NCBI GenBank assembly: GCA_023362775.1 | Contig: JALMGJ010000004.1 | Coordinates: forward strand, 35,394,929-35,458,928 | Reading direction: 5' to 3' | DNA length: 64,000 bases | Origin: Charina bottae | Lineage: Eukaryota > Chordata > Lepidosauria > Squamata > Charinaidae | Part shown: positions 46,282 to 57,400 of the stretch, piece by piece | Layout: the number at the start of each line of letters is the position of its first letter | Numbering within the stretch: the stretch's first letter is position 1 | Made by a program: the position numbers and the translations under genes | The notes under the pieces: model-generated | Told to the model about the DNA's origin: nothing | Seen by the model: only the letters and a program-made list of their open reading frames with translations | Database searches by the model: none

Positions 46282-47334
46282 CTACATTCCTCCCCGGTAA
46301 CTCAAATGAATACAAAATGAAATACAATAAACAAATCAGAATCATAAAATCATAATATAAGACCTGGGAATAGTTACAATCTATCAAAACTATGAAATAT
46401 CTACAGAGGAAGGAAACAGAGCTTGGTGGGGTTTACATTAGGTTTGGCAATCAGCCACAATTTCAAAACCTTAAATTGAGATTTTAAAAGAAATGTGACA
46501 TAAAACTTTGTTTTCTCCTTGAATAAAACTATGTGCATTTTCCCTCCCATTTTAAAGTTTTTATAAATTAAGTTATTGTTCGCTTGAAGGCACTGACATT
46601 CACAAAACTGAATGTAATGAGAATCATATAATATACGATTCACTGATGAACAAAAAATTATTAACATTTTTATTATGCTCTTTCACTCCAAGATCCTGCC
46701 TCCCTAAATCTTAAATCTTTCAATACACTATTCTGTCTTCAAAGGAAATTAAATAATAATTGTCCAATTTATGTAGGTTCAATTGCATATTGGAAACATG
46801 TTTCTGTACACTCATCTCTCCACAGAAAAGACTTTGTCACTGCACAGATGACTGCTATATGTATGTTTGAAAAGTGTCATGTAAGAGTTGTAAACTCCAA
46901 GAAAATCATTTGAAATGGGGTCAATCCACTGCTGAGGAAGGTGAAGTGGCATTGGCATCTAGTAGAAGCCACAATGAAGCCATGTCATCACATAAATGAA
47001 CTGTCTACTATGTGTCATTTGTGTGATGATGTCATGATGTACATGACATCATTTGCCTACCTTGCCCTCCTGCAGATGCCCGTGGAAGCTGAATTCCACA
47101 GCTCCACATATCCTGAACCAAATATTAGTGCTAGTATTAATACACTGCTAGTGCTGAGCTATAAACTCTGCGGCTCAAATGGCTGCAGAAATCCAGAAAG
47201 TGTTTTGCAGACAGTCACCCACTGCTGCTTATATAGACTGATGTATTGGAGCTTAAACTGTAACCTTGACCAATTTGCCAGCTTATATCAATGGAGTTTC
47301 GGAAAAGCATAAGTGACAGAGGAGATTTATTATT
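46282..47334. other. Unique DNA, no gene seen
   Basis: The 123-codon frame at 46941-47312 has no recognised domain. A small hairpin lies at 47026-47052 (ATGATGTCATG / CATGACATCAT, 5-nt loop). Confidence 0.45.
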
Positions 47335-47662
47335 TATTTTATTTATTTGTTGGCTTTATGTCCTCAAATCAGCATACGAAGCACTTGCTCTTCCAAGTTT
47401 TGCCTCACAAAATAATTTTTTTTTCCAATTTGCGAGCAGCATAAAATAAATACATAGAATTAACAGTGTAACATAAAAATAGTTTATGTCCAGTAACTGT
47501 GAGGGATGGTGACTACAGAGTTAAAAGAACAAGAACTCTGTGAATTAGGTTGGTCTGAGAGATAGTAACTAGCCCAAAGTCACCCCAAGACTTCCATGGC
47601 TGATGGTAGACTTGAACCTTGATCCAAAATCTTAACCACTATACCACACTGGCTCTCAGATT
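47335..47662 (-). mobile_element. tRNA-derived SINE
   Basis: Minus-strand head GAGAGCCAGTGTGGTATAGT with GGTTAAG, B box AGGTTCAAGTC, body GGGGTGACTTTGGGCTAGTT and ACTATCTCTCAGACCAACCT, and a TTTA/AATA-rich 3' end at 47335-47350. The length is near that of a full SINE; divergence is moderate. Confidence 0.7.
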
Positions 47663-47663
47663 T

Positions 47664-48561
47664 GTGATTTGAAAAATAACATTTTAAATAAGGGTTAGAG
47701 GGAGGAAGTGTGATCATAAAGGACTGGAGGATGGGGGAGGGATTCTATCTCCCCCCTCCCCCCATACCCAGCCAGTCCTGGGTCTCCAATGGCACCTGTA
47801 TGATTTTTTACTCTCACTGCATGCAGAATTATAGCTCACATTGGCAACATCTGTCTTCAGATGTTTCAGGATTTTGAATTCTTCATTGAGTGGAGGTCTC
47901 TTATTCTTCTCTTTTCAAAAGACTCCAGATCATTCCCTTCTGTTCTCTGACATTTATGAATAATTAAGTTCCAATTTCCCCCCTTATTTTTTTTCTTTTG
48001 CCCTTCTATAATAAAGTGTGCAGAGCTCCTCACCGTTAGCCAAGACTGGCCACATTCATAAATCTCTTATATTTGGCAAGAATAACATAATATAGTTTCC
48101 CCCTGTGAATCAATGCTGCCATTTATATTATTTCTGTAGCCACTGTATAGGTTTCTATTTGATCTTTCCCTCCAGGTCTCCTTTTTGCTCACTATTTTCT
48201 ATCATATAAAGGTTTAGGAAAGAAATCCTTTCCTTGTTTGGATTCCCTGATCTCATTACCTTGCATTTCTCTATACAATACTTAATTGCATAAAGCACTT
48301 GTATTCCTTTGAGCCCATTCTAACTGAATCATTCTGTCATTTTGCCCTTCTTTCTATTGATTTCTGTGTCCAAGTATAAAAAAGCAAAACATTTCTTCAC
48401 CTGAACATACTCCTTCTAGCTCACAGCAGAAGCTATGATACTTATCTAGATGTTAGAGCAAAGCAATCTTTTAAAATATATATATACTTCATTTGTTGAT
48501 GTTGGAACCTATCCTTTGGTCATATCTAGATCAAAATGTAATGATGCTGCAGAACAGCAAC

Positions 48562-48616
<55 letters not shown>

Positions 48617-49011
48617 TTTTAAACACCTTGTTCAATTTGATAAACAATAGCTTGTATGCCATTATTTTTCTTCCACAAGCAACAAACCAAACTGGCTGGA
48701 TAAGAGATCCACATCTATTTTATAATCATCCATGCAAGCAAAATCCTACCATTTTACATGGTCAGTTAATGGCAAGAAAAGAAACGTGCAGGAACCTGCA
48801 GGGGTAGCACATAAAAATATAAAATTATGTGATGATATTTTTGCTGATTTTTCTATGAACCGTATATTTTATACTCTAGCAATTACATTCAAGATATGCT
48901 TTGCAAGGCTTAAACTCTGCCACCATGCTTTCTGACTTTAATTAATTATCATTGCCACTTATGTATCAATAAAATTAGCATGGGCTAATTTGTGTATACA
49001 CACACACACAA

Positions 49012-49052
<41 letters not shown>

Positions 49053-49100
49053 AGCAACTATAGAAATAATTCATACACTTTAAATAGTACAGTACCTCTC
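47664..49100. repeat. Unique DNA with (AT)n and (CA)n(GA)n microsatellites
   Basis: An (AT)n run of about 50 bp lies at 48565-48614, and (CA)n followed by (GA)n at 48999-49052. The frames over these runs are artefacts. Nothing else recognised. Confidence 0.8.
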
Positions 49101-49160
49101 AAAATGCCATGTGGCCAGTTGATGTGGCCTCTTTCTAGATGCTCTGCTATCTGGGTTTGG
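49101..49160 (+). repeat. 60-bp direct repeat, left copy
   Basis: AAAATGCCATGTGGCCAGT through CTGGGTTTGG matches 49546-49605 at 59 of 60 positions (T versus A after CCAGT). It is not part of a repeat family I recognise. Confidence 0.9.
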
Positions 49161-49545
49161 CTGATATGTCCTCCCTGTTCTTTTCCAACAGAAATATTGC
49201 ATTTTCAGTTTTACATAGAAGAGCCTAAGTTCTACCTCCTGGAATGGAATGCTAAATTCTAACCTTGTTGTTGAAACATATGCATTATGTTATTGGTGAT
49301 GATATAGTTGTGACCATCTGGATTCTCAGTTTTCATACGGTGCAGTATAAATCTCAGACTAGGAAAAATGGTGACTGACCATTGATCTATTACAAACTTC
49401 TATCCCCTTTTATTGGGGGAAGACCTGGGAAACTTTCATGATGTGACACTGCTGATGGGTGAGAAAATACTCTTTTCATACAGTTGGAATTTCGAAACAA
49501 ATTATATGCTTGACTTTGTAGTTATTGTTATTTCAGAAGGCCTAT

Positions 49546-49605
49546 AAAATGCCATGTGGCCAGTAGATGTGGCCTCTTTCTAGATGCTCTGCTATCTGGG
49601 TTTGG
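49546..49605 (+). repeat. 60-bp direct repeat, right copy, abutting L2
   Basis: The homology with 49101-49160 ends exactly where the L2 sequence seems to start (GGCTACAGGGCGGGACAGGC). Confidence 0.88.
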
Positions 49606-51130
49606 GGGCTACAGGGCGGGACAGGCCATTGAAGTGGTGATGGGCAGGGGATATTATGACGGGAGTGGGAGGGAGGGCCATCGTAGGGGAAGACGCCCCC
49701 GGTGCTTATTACCGGTGGCGTGTTCCGGCCCTCCATGCTCATACCTAGGCCCTGGTCAGCAGACATGTGGTTGTCCCAATTTCCGGCTGCTGCTATGCAA
49801 TGCCAGGTCAATAAATAACAAGGCCCCCCTCATTCACGATCTGATCCTAGAGGAGGGGGCAGACCTGGCTTGTATTACCGAAACCTGGCTGAGCCCGGAG
49901 GGAGGTGTTCCTCTCTCTGAAATATGCCCAGCCGGGTTTCGGGTTTGTCACCAGCCAAGACCTCGGGGCAGGGGAGGAGGAGTGGCTGTTGTCATCAGGG
50001 AATCTCTAGTGGCCATCAGTGGCCCTGCTCCGCAAGTTACCGGATGTGAGACCTTGTTATTCAAGTTGGGTTCTTGTGAACAGTTGGGAGTGTTGCTATT
50101 GTACCAGCCTCCCTGCTGCGTGGCAACCTCCCTGCCTGAGCTGCTGGAGGCCATCTCGGGGGTGGCGGTGGAGTTCCCCAGGCTTTTGGTCCTGGGGGAC
50201 TTCAATCTGCCCTCCTTGGGACAGGCCTCAGAAGCGGCTCGGGAGTTCATGGCCACCATGGCGACCATGGGCCTGTCTCAGATTATCCAAGACCCAACTC
50301 GAGACAGCGGCCTCACCCCGGATTTAATTTTCTTGTCGGAGCAGTGGCAAAGTGATCTGAGGGGAGAGTTACATCTTTCCCCGTTGTCATGGTCAGACCA
50401 CGCCCTGGTGACCGTGAAATTTTCCTATGCCACTCCCCTCTGCAGGGAGGCGGGACCTATTCGATTGGTCCACCCCCAGCGACTGATGGACCCACTAGGG
50501 TTCCAGAGGGAGCTGGGGGTTATACCCGGAGGTCTGCTGCACGGTCCAGCAGAGGCCCTGGCGGCTGCCTGGAACAGAGAGGCGGCAGGGGCCTTGGATA
50601 GGATCACGCCTATGTGGCCTCTCTTGTCCAGTCGGGCCCGAAGCTCCCCCTGGTTTACAGAGGAGCTGAGGACCTTGAAGAGGATTAAGAGACGCCTAGA
50701 GCGCCACTGGAGGAAGACAAAGACTGAATCCGACCGAACACAGGCTAGAGCCGCTATTAAGGCCTACCTTGTGGCGATAAGAGCGGCAAAACGCCAATAT
50801 TTCTCCGCTCTTATTGCATCTGTAGAATGCCACCCGGCAGCCCTGTTCAAACTTACCCGATCCCTTTTGGGGAAAAGGGAGGTAGAAATTCACCTCCAGG
50901 GCCATGCGGAAGAATTTTCTCGGCATTTAGTGGATAAAATCACTCGGATTCACTCTGGGTTGGATTCCAAGTGTGAGACAGAGTCTGTTGAGATACCCAG
51001 GGAGCTCCTTCCCCCAGAGTTAAGACAGTCCACCTCGCTCCTGGGCTTCAGGAAACAACTTAAAACTTGGCTCTGCCAACAGGCCTGGGGCGAAAAGAAG
51101 AGCAGAAACTCCTGGGGATGGCTAGTATAG
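49556..51130 (+). CDS. L2-derived endonuclease protein lacking RT (524 codons)
   Basis: An uninterrupted frame. Residues about 75-300 form an apurinic-type endonuclease as in L2: LLLCNARSINNKAPLIHDLI (Asn), DLACITETWLSPEGG (catalytic Glu), PRGRGGGVAVVIRE, VLGDFNLPSLGQ (Asp/Asn), TPDLIFLS and SWSDHALV (Asp-His). A basic linker (RIKRRLERHWRKTKTESDRT, AAIKAYLVAIRAAKRQYFSA) follows. At about residue 480 it passes from VEIPRE straight into LLPPELRQSTSLLGFRKQLK, the normal end of ORF2, so the RT was removed in frame. The first ~17 residues come from flanking DNA and the next ~50 from leader sequence, so the true start is unknown. It should nick DNA at most; it cannot reverse-transcribe. Confidence 0.82.
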   Translation: MASRCGLFLDALLSGFGGYRAGQAIEVVMGRGYYDGSGREGHRRGRRPRCLLPVACSGPPCSYLGPGQQTCGCPNFRLLLCNARSINNKAPLIHDLILEEGADLACITETWLSPEGGVPLSEICPAGFRVCHQPRPRGRGGGVAVVIRESLVAISGPAPQVTGCETLLFKLGSCEQLGVLLLYQPPCCVATSLPELLEAISGVAVEFPRLLVLGDFNLPSLGQASEAAREFMATMATMGLSQIIQDPTRDSGLTPDLIFLSEQWQSDLRGELHLSPLSWSDHALVTVKFSYATPLCREAGPIRLVHPQRLMDPLGFQRELGVIPGGLLHGPAEALAAAWNREAAGALDRITPMWPLLSSRARSSPWFTEELRTLKRIKRRLERHWRKTKTESDRTQARAAIKAYLVAIRAAKRQYFSALIASVECHPAALFKLTRSLLGKREVEIHLQGHAEEFSRHLVDKITRIHSGLDSKCETESVEIPRELLPPELRQSTSLLGFRKQLKTWLCQQAWGEKKSRNSWGWLV

Positions 51131-51325
51131 TAAGATAGTCCTAGAATAGCCCTTCCAAGGCTGAAAGAACACATCGCCTTCTTAATTTTTATATTTATGG
51201 TATTTTAAATGGTTATTTTAATGTTTTAATCTTTAATATTTGTAATTTTGATGATTTGTAAACTGCCCAGAGTCCCTTCTGGGAGTTGGGTGGTGAGAAA
51301 TTGAATTAATAAATAATAAATAAAT
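49606..51325 (+). mobile_element. Internally deleted L2 LINE, endonuclease kept
   Basis: 5' leader, full endonuclease and linker, a clean deletion of the RT core, the C-terminal tail, and the 3' UTR with CTGCCCAGAGTCCCTTCTGG and an AATA tail. About 1.7 kb remain; most of the RT is missing. GC content is far above that of the flanks. Confidence 0.85.
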
Positions 51326-51329
51326 AAAT

Positions 51330-51612
51330 TGTTGTACAACAACTAGTCACATGCTACTGTGATAGCTGAAACTGCATTTCTGCTCTGACACCAATTAAGC
51401 AAACAAGAACAAACTATTTGCATAAGGACTAGTCATAAGAAATCTCATGTGCATAATTAGCTATGATAGGAAATAACATTATTATATTGTGATAAATTAT
51501 TTATTTAAGCAAAATAAAAAAGAGATCTCTCGTGCCAAAAATCTAATCCTCCTTTATGTTGATCTTTAGATGAACCCTGAAGACTGGCTTTTATTTGAAT
51601 CAGCTTTTGGGT
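51330..51612. other. Short unique spacer
   Basis: AT-rich unique DNA between the L2 and PLE C; no gene seen. Confidence 0.5.
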
Positions 51613-51664
51613 TATTTTAAAATTGTGGAGTCCTTGGTGCTCTCTGAGCCTTGTTGTTTTCTTG

Positions 51665-51704
51665 CAGATGTTTCATTGCCAGGCTAGGCAACATCTTCAG
51701 TGCG
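51665..51704 (-). ncRNA. Hammerhead ribozyme motif in PLE C, left copy
   Basis: Minus strand: CTGAAGA (51694-51700), stem II TTGCC-TAGCC-TGGCAA, GAAA (51671-51674), then CATC. The cleavage triplet is AUC, probably CpG-decayed from GUC; it still satisfies NUH. Confidence 0.62.
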
Positions 51705-52530
51705 AAAAGGGAGTGAGACTTGCTCTCTGTTTATAGACCATGGCTTGTCCTGCTTGTGTTGGTGGAGGTGTTGTTCTCTCCTTAGTAGTTCCTTGATTGG
51801 GCTGTTGTTTGCTACTTGGTTGATTGACTGAGTTAACAGTTCCTTGATTAGGGTATATTGTGCTGTTTGATTGTTCCTCTGGTGCTAATCCTGGTGTTAA
51901 TCTTTGCATATCTGGGTGATGATTGCTGGCAAGGAGGTGTTCTCGTCTTCTGGCTTTTCTATTGTCTCTTATGAATGGTATGTAAATGTTGTTTATCTCT
52001 ATGTGTCTGTTGATGGCTGCTTTGTCTGAGTGCGAAGCTTCCAGGAATTCTCTAGCGCAGAGCTTTCCAAACTGTGTGTTGGGACACGTTAGTGTGTCGG
52101 CTGTAGTGTCTGTGTGTGTCGTGGCTGCTGCTGCCTCCGAGCCCTGCCAGGATTCCACACAGGTCCTAGTGCCTGCCTTGTGCCTTGCTGCCTCCAAACC
52201 TGCTGTGATTCCACACAGGTCCTTGTGCCCTGCTATAAGAGTGTGTCGCGAAATGATGCCCTGCTGTAAGAGTGTGTCGCAAAATGATGCATGTCTAAAA
52301 AGTGTGTCACCAACATGAAAAGTTTGGAAAGCTCTGCTCTAGCATTTTTGGACTTGGCTTGGTTTAGGATGCTCACAGTTTCCCAGTTGAAAGTATGGTT
52401 AAGTCTGTCCATGTGTTGTGAGATTAAGGAGCTTTTCATCGTGTCTTCTGACTGCTAGTTGGTGTTCGTGGATGCGTTCTGCTAGTCTTCTGCCAGTCTG
52501 TCCTACATAGTGGCTGTTATAATCCTTACT
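51697..52530 (-). pseudogene. PLE C GIY-YIG endonuclease fragment
   Basis: Minus-strand coding remnants: SHYVGQTGRRLAERIHEHQL (GIY-YIG core, 52399-52530), a frame-shifted continuation through RLNHTFNWETVSILNQAKSK (about 52330-52440), then after the MITE REFLEASHSDKAAINRHIEI and the Pro/Gln-rich C-terminal tail (51697-52060). RT is absent because the copy is 5' truncated. The insertion of the MITE and frameshifts make it non-functional. Confidence 0.8.
52050..52344. mobile_element. hAT-type MITE nested in PLE C
   Basis: The body is 52058-52336 (279 bp) with perfect 16-bp TIRs CAGAGCTTTCCAAACT / AGTTTGGAAAGCTCTG. The flanking 8-bp sites CTCTAGCG (52050-52057) and CTCTAGCA (52337-52344) differ at one base. 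The 8-bp duplication and CAG-type ends indicate the hAT superfamily. Inside are short tandem repeats: ATTCCACACAGGTCC twice and GAGTGTGTCGC(A/G)AAATGATG(C) in two to three copies. No transposase is encoded. Confidence 0.88.
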
Positions 52531-52654
52531 TGTTACTGTAACAAGTAGCAAACAACAGCCCAATCCAGAAACTCCTAAGGAGAGAACAACACCTCCGCCA
52601 ACACAAGCAGGGCAAGTCATGGTATATAAACAGAGAGCAAGTCCCACTCCCTTT

Positions 52655-52698
52655 TCACACTGAAGATGTTGCCTAGCCTGGCAATGAAATATCTGCAA
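52655..52698 (+). ncRNA. Hammerhead ribozyme motif in PLE C, right copy
   Basis: CTGAAGA at 52660-52666, stem II TTGCC-TAGCC-TGGCAA, GAAA at 52686-52689, then TATC. The base after GAAA has changed to T relative to the left copy, so activity is doubtful. Confidence 0.55.
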
Positions 52699-52899
52699 GA
52701 AAACAGCAAGGCTCAGAGAGCACCAAGGACTCCACAGTTCAACCCTGAGCTACAAATATTCTCTTCGATTGGTATTTTAAAATTCATTGTAATCATTTAT
52801 ATAAGCTGTTAATGTTTCATACTATTATAAGTAATCATTAGTATTTTAATAATTTGTAATTAACATTGCAATTAACCTGGTAATTTACCTTCATCCTGT

Positions 52900-53012
52900 G
52901 ATGGTAAACATAAATATATATTTATTGTGCACTGCCCAGGGTCCCCGTTTGGGGAGATGGGCGGTAATATAAATCTAATAAAATAAATAAATAAATAAAT
53001 AAATAAATAAAG
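52900..53012 (+). mobile_element. L2 3' tail fragment
   Basis: TGCACTGCCCAGGGTCCCCG, GGGGAGATGGGCGGTAATAT and (AATA)n with about eight units. Confidence 0.75.
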
Positions 53013-53014
53013 AC

Positions 53015-53860
53015 TGGACCTAAATAAACCAAGAAATAAACAGTATAATTAAGTAGCTTGTCACTAGGGACCTGTGGATGAGTAAAGGTACAGTATAAAT
53101 ATTGAGTATTATGCCATTGTGTCTTCTATAAAATAAAGGCACTTTTAAAGCAAGTCCTTACATCCAGAGTTGATATTATAAGGATGTACATATTTTTCTG
53201 AAATTTGTATTTTTCTCTATGAAACATACTTACTACCCTAAATGCATAACTACTTTGATATACTTTTTAAACCACTTTCTTACGGTTTATTTAAATACAG
53301 CTTAACAGTCACATATTTTTTTAATGCAACTTTTAGAAATGTAATTTTTATTAACTTTTCTAGCTGAGAATGATAGACAGCAGAGGACCTTTCCTGCTAT
53401 TATGCCATGCATGTTGCACAACATTAACCCATGTTTACTACAATTTTGCTGTCAAAGAAATCTGTGACATAATTTTTTTATCTCTCATATCAAAACTTAT
53501 TATCAGTCAAGATCTAACTTGGTTTTGAGATCTGAAGATTTGATCTAGATTGCAGATTCAAGGGAAACAAGATTGGATCTGAATCAGTTCCAGGTTTGAC
53601 ATTCAATTTAATCAGATTTGGCCATAGGATTTATGTATGTGTGTGTATAAGAATGAATATATGAATGTATTTACTTGCAGTGTTTCTAACCTGCCCCGTC
53701 ACAAAGGACTCTGCACAGGAAACAGCAAAGATAAAAATTACAAAGCAACAATATTCAAATAAAACTGAAATATATAATAGCCTGTTGAAGTGCCCACAAT
53801 CAACTCAGGCAAATACTGTAGCACAACAGTATAGTGCTACTTTCACTTGGTGATGTAATG
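53015..53860. other. Unique AT-rich DNA, no gene seen
   Basis: No exon or repeat recognised. Confidence 0.45.
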
Positions 53861-53864
53861 TAAG

Positions 53865-54420
53865 GAGGTTGGGGCCATATGTATCCCTGGGGAAGAGAAC
53901 TCCACAAAGCTGGGGCTACTACACAGAAGGCCTGCCATCTTGTCCACAGTCCATGTAACTCTTAAGAAAGAGCTCTCAACAGACCCTCTCTAGATATCCG
54001 GACTGGACTGGCACACTGGCAAATCTGGCAAGACACTGTCTGATGTATCCTGGTGCTGCTCTGTGTAGGGCTTTAAAGCTAATGACCAGCCCTTTGAATT
54101 GGGCCTGGAAGGCTCCTGGTAACCAGTGCAGTGATTCTAAAGTAGGAATTATTCTCCACTGACAGGTTGTCCTGGAGCACTGAATTTGGTGCCAGCTCCA
54201 GCTTCTGAATCATCTCCAAAGACAAACTCACGTAGAGCACATTGCAGTAGTCCAACTGAGTTATGATCAGAGTATGAGTTACCAATGCCAGGGTCTACAT
54301 GGGGCCATAACTGATATACCAGCCAGAACTCAGCTAAATCATTGGTTTCCACCTACTGCTTAAACAAGAGCTGGGAATCCAGAGGGATTCTCTTTTGGGA
54401 GCACATGAGCTGGTCCAGAG
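53865..54420 (-). pseudogene. Old L2-type LINE relic (C-terminal tail)
   Basis: The minus strand encodes THTLIITQLDYCNVLYVSLS and LELAPNSVLQ (54170-54285), then the equivalents of LVISFKALHRAAPGYIRQ (about 54030-54095) and VAPALWSSLP (about 53885-53930). The order and spacing are those of the L2 tail. Multiple frameshifts and substitutions make it a dead, old copy. Confidence 0.6.
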
Positions 54421-54424
54421 TGAC

Positions 54425-57400
54425 TACTGGGGCCAGTGATACCAGGACACATAGTTTAGGTTGTGCTGAATGAGTGCATAATGTCATTAATTTAAATAAC
54501 AATAAAAGCATGCACAGTCTATTTATAAGTAAGCTCTTACAAAATGTTGAAGAGCCTACCATTTTTGTTCATGTATTTTTCTGTGCTGACAATCTTGTTG
54601 CCATGACTCGTTAGCAAGGATAGCCTTTTGGGGGATGATGTGTTTTATGCCACTTATTAAACAATTATAAAATCTGAGAAGTGTGTGTGATAGCTTTATA
54701 TATTATAATATAGTGTGATATAAAGAAAATATGTAATATACATATTAACTTAGCCTTTTTTATTCAATAAAGTGGATTCATCAATATAAGACAAGTCAGA
54801 AATAAACAGGTAGAAAAAAGAAAACAGGATTTCTTCATTTTTGTTTTTAATTTTGGAGGAGGGGTAGGGTGCATGAAAGGAGCACTGAAAGAGCTAAATA
54901 ACTGCAGAAAGACTACAAGATGAATACAGACTATTCTCTCAGGTTTCACCTCCCAGGAAGGAATAAACCACTTGGGCCAAATTTCCCCAAATCCCAGAAC
55001 TTTGGTAATGTTCAAACTTTCTTATGTTTTGTTTTCTTTTCCACCCAATGTAACACACTACCTTGCCACCACTTTTGTGTGGTCTGATCTGTTTCTATCT
55101 GTCCTTTGTTTTTGTAACATCAGAGCTGCTATAATGTTGTTTTATTCACTAATTATGTGATAATCACACAGGATCAGATAAAGACTGAGAACAGTATAAG
55201 GATAAAAAAGGAATGAATGTAGTTAATGGTAAAAGACTACACACAAAAAAGTAATCCAGATGACGAAAGAGAGCATAATAAATCTTGTTTTCCTTCTCTC
55301 TCACTCTCTCCAAACAAACCTGCCTAACCAAATTGTAACAGAAGACTGAGGCACAAACTGTAGGGCAGACCTCCCCTGGTGTTCTGATAGGTAGCATTTG
55401 TGGAACAGGGCTTTGTGAAACTTGAAAAGGTGTTCCGGGGAAAATAGGAGGAGGAAGGAATATTAGGTACGTTTGCCTCCTTGAGTTATTTATAAAAATA
55501 CTAAAGGCGGGATAAAATTTAAATAAATAAATAAATACTTTATTTTGATGAAAACCGTATAATTCCCTTGATGTCAAGAATGGTGTGAAGTGACCCTGTT
55601 GTTTCACCTCACTCTATCTTGGAGCTCCAGAGGGATGCATAGATAACCTTGAAGAAGGTATGCAGGAATGGTTAATGAAAATAAGAGACAACTCAATCCT
55701 GGGAAAGGAGAAGGCATGAGAATGAAACACAAGATAACCTTGTCTTGAGTCTGTTTGGTATAAGAAGGGGGAGAGGGAAACTCTGGCGGGCTTTCAAGAT
55801 TCTGTTATTATATCCTACAACAATCAAGTAGCATTCCTGTTTCCAGACTAGCCTACCTCAAAGGGCTGTCAGGAGCCTTTCTCATTCTTCTCTCACAAAA
55901 CTCATACTATGTGAGAAGATTTGAGATAATACTTCTCCGTAGTACTGGCCAAAGTGCTTCCAGATAAGAAGCTCCAGCAAATCCCTAGATCTACATGCTG
56001 AAGGTCTTCCAAGCTAGGGACATGTTTCAGCACATGTTGCTAGTTATCCTGAAGCTGCCCATTGTGGTAGTACTTCATCTAGTTCTAGAGAAGACTGAAA
56101 GAACCTTCTTCAGCAGCAATGGCCACCTATGTATCTTCATGAAGGCAAATTGGGATACCTCTTCATTTTGGTAAGTGATCTCTATGGGACATATCATTGC
56201 ACCAAAGCTAAACTTTGCATGATCCTCCTGAGGAAAATGATAAATTCTTTGGCCACTTCCTCATATCAGTGTAAGAGAGCCTACCGCACCATTCTATTAT
56301 TCCTCAACTTTGTCTATATCTGAAAAGAAGGTGTGACAGTGTTTAAGACTGCAAAACCAGAAAGCATCAGAATGTCAGTTGAATCTCCAGATCACCTTTG
56401 AATCTCTGAAGCAATTCAAAGGTAACTGGCTCAGTTTGATGACTTGAATCAATCTGAAGATTCAATGCAAAGATTTGATTCAAAGGGATGAGTCAATCTA
56501 ATCTCCTCTGAACTGAATCGCTCCTTCAAAGCTTTACCCAGACCTACTATTAAACACAACAATATGCTTCAGGACTCATATAGATTATCTGACAGTACCC
56601 TTCCAGGATTTCAGGCAGAAGCGTGTTGAAATCTGGGTTCTTCTGAATTCTATTACTGAGCAACAGCCCCATTCCTACATTTCTGCTTTGCATCTCATAA
56701 TGTTACATTAACAGAAATAAATTAGCAAACCATATATATGTACTCACTTTATACGTCTCTTCCAACAACATTTTTCCTCCATTCCCAGTTAGTTTAAATC
56801 AGCAATATAATTATACTAATAAGAGCAATGTCTAATAATAACTCTTCAGGTGTTTGGCTGACATAATTGTACAAGGTCATATAATGCCATGAGTTCATTC
56901 AAATATTTTTATTACAAGCTTCAGTAATGCAGTTCATAAATGGAAATAAAAATTACAATACAAATTAAAATGCAGCTCCAGTGGTTACTATATTTATACT
57001 GAAAACCTTCTTTGTTTAGCTAAAGACCTGTCACGGTAATGTATTACGTCTCCTAACTTGCTGTTGGTGAAGTTTGCTGCATGGAATATAGTAAACTATA
57101 AACAAATACATATAAGATAAGAAAAGGCACATTCAGTTTTCATTTGTATATCATGGAATGAGGGAACTCCCTGAAAGATGTGAAATCTATTTTTAGCTAT
57201 GAAGATTGGAAGTATCTGGTGAGTCTGTGTTTCCTAACCTTTCTGGATATGGATGAATAAATTCTGAGACAGCATCCCTGAAATATATAGATTAATTTTT
57301 TAGAGAGAAAAAAGGCAGTGCTTTGCATTGAGTTGGTAACTCTATATCCAGCACCTCCAATGGCATGGGCTTTACACAACTGAAGCGTCCTTCTCATAGA

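Larger units (their letters stand above)
51613..52784. mobile_element. Penelope-like element C, inverted dimer
   Basis: TATTTTAAAATT at 51613-51624 and 52773-52784 is a 12-bp target duplication. The minus copy (51625 to about 52530) is the longer and contains a nested MITE. The plus copy (about 52541-52772) is short and alone has the 37-nt terminal tail (52736-52772). The two meet at a small snap-back, ACTTGTTAC-T-GTAACAAGT (52528-52546). The family differs from A and B in sequence but has the same terminal plan. Confidence 0.88.

Noticed and set aside
48450..48807. Frames with long Ile-Tyr repeats
   Set aside because: Direct translation of the (AT)n microsatellite.
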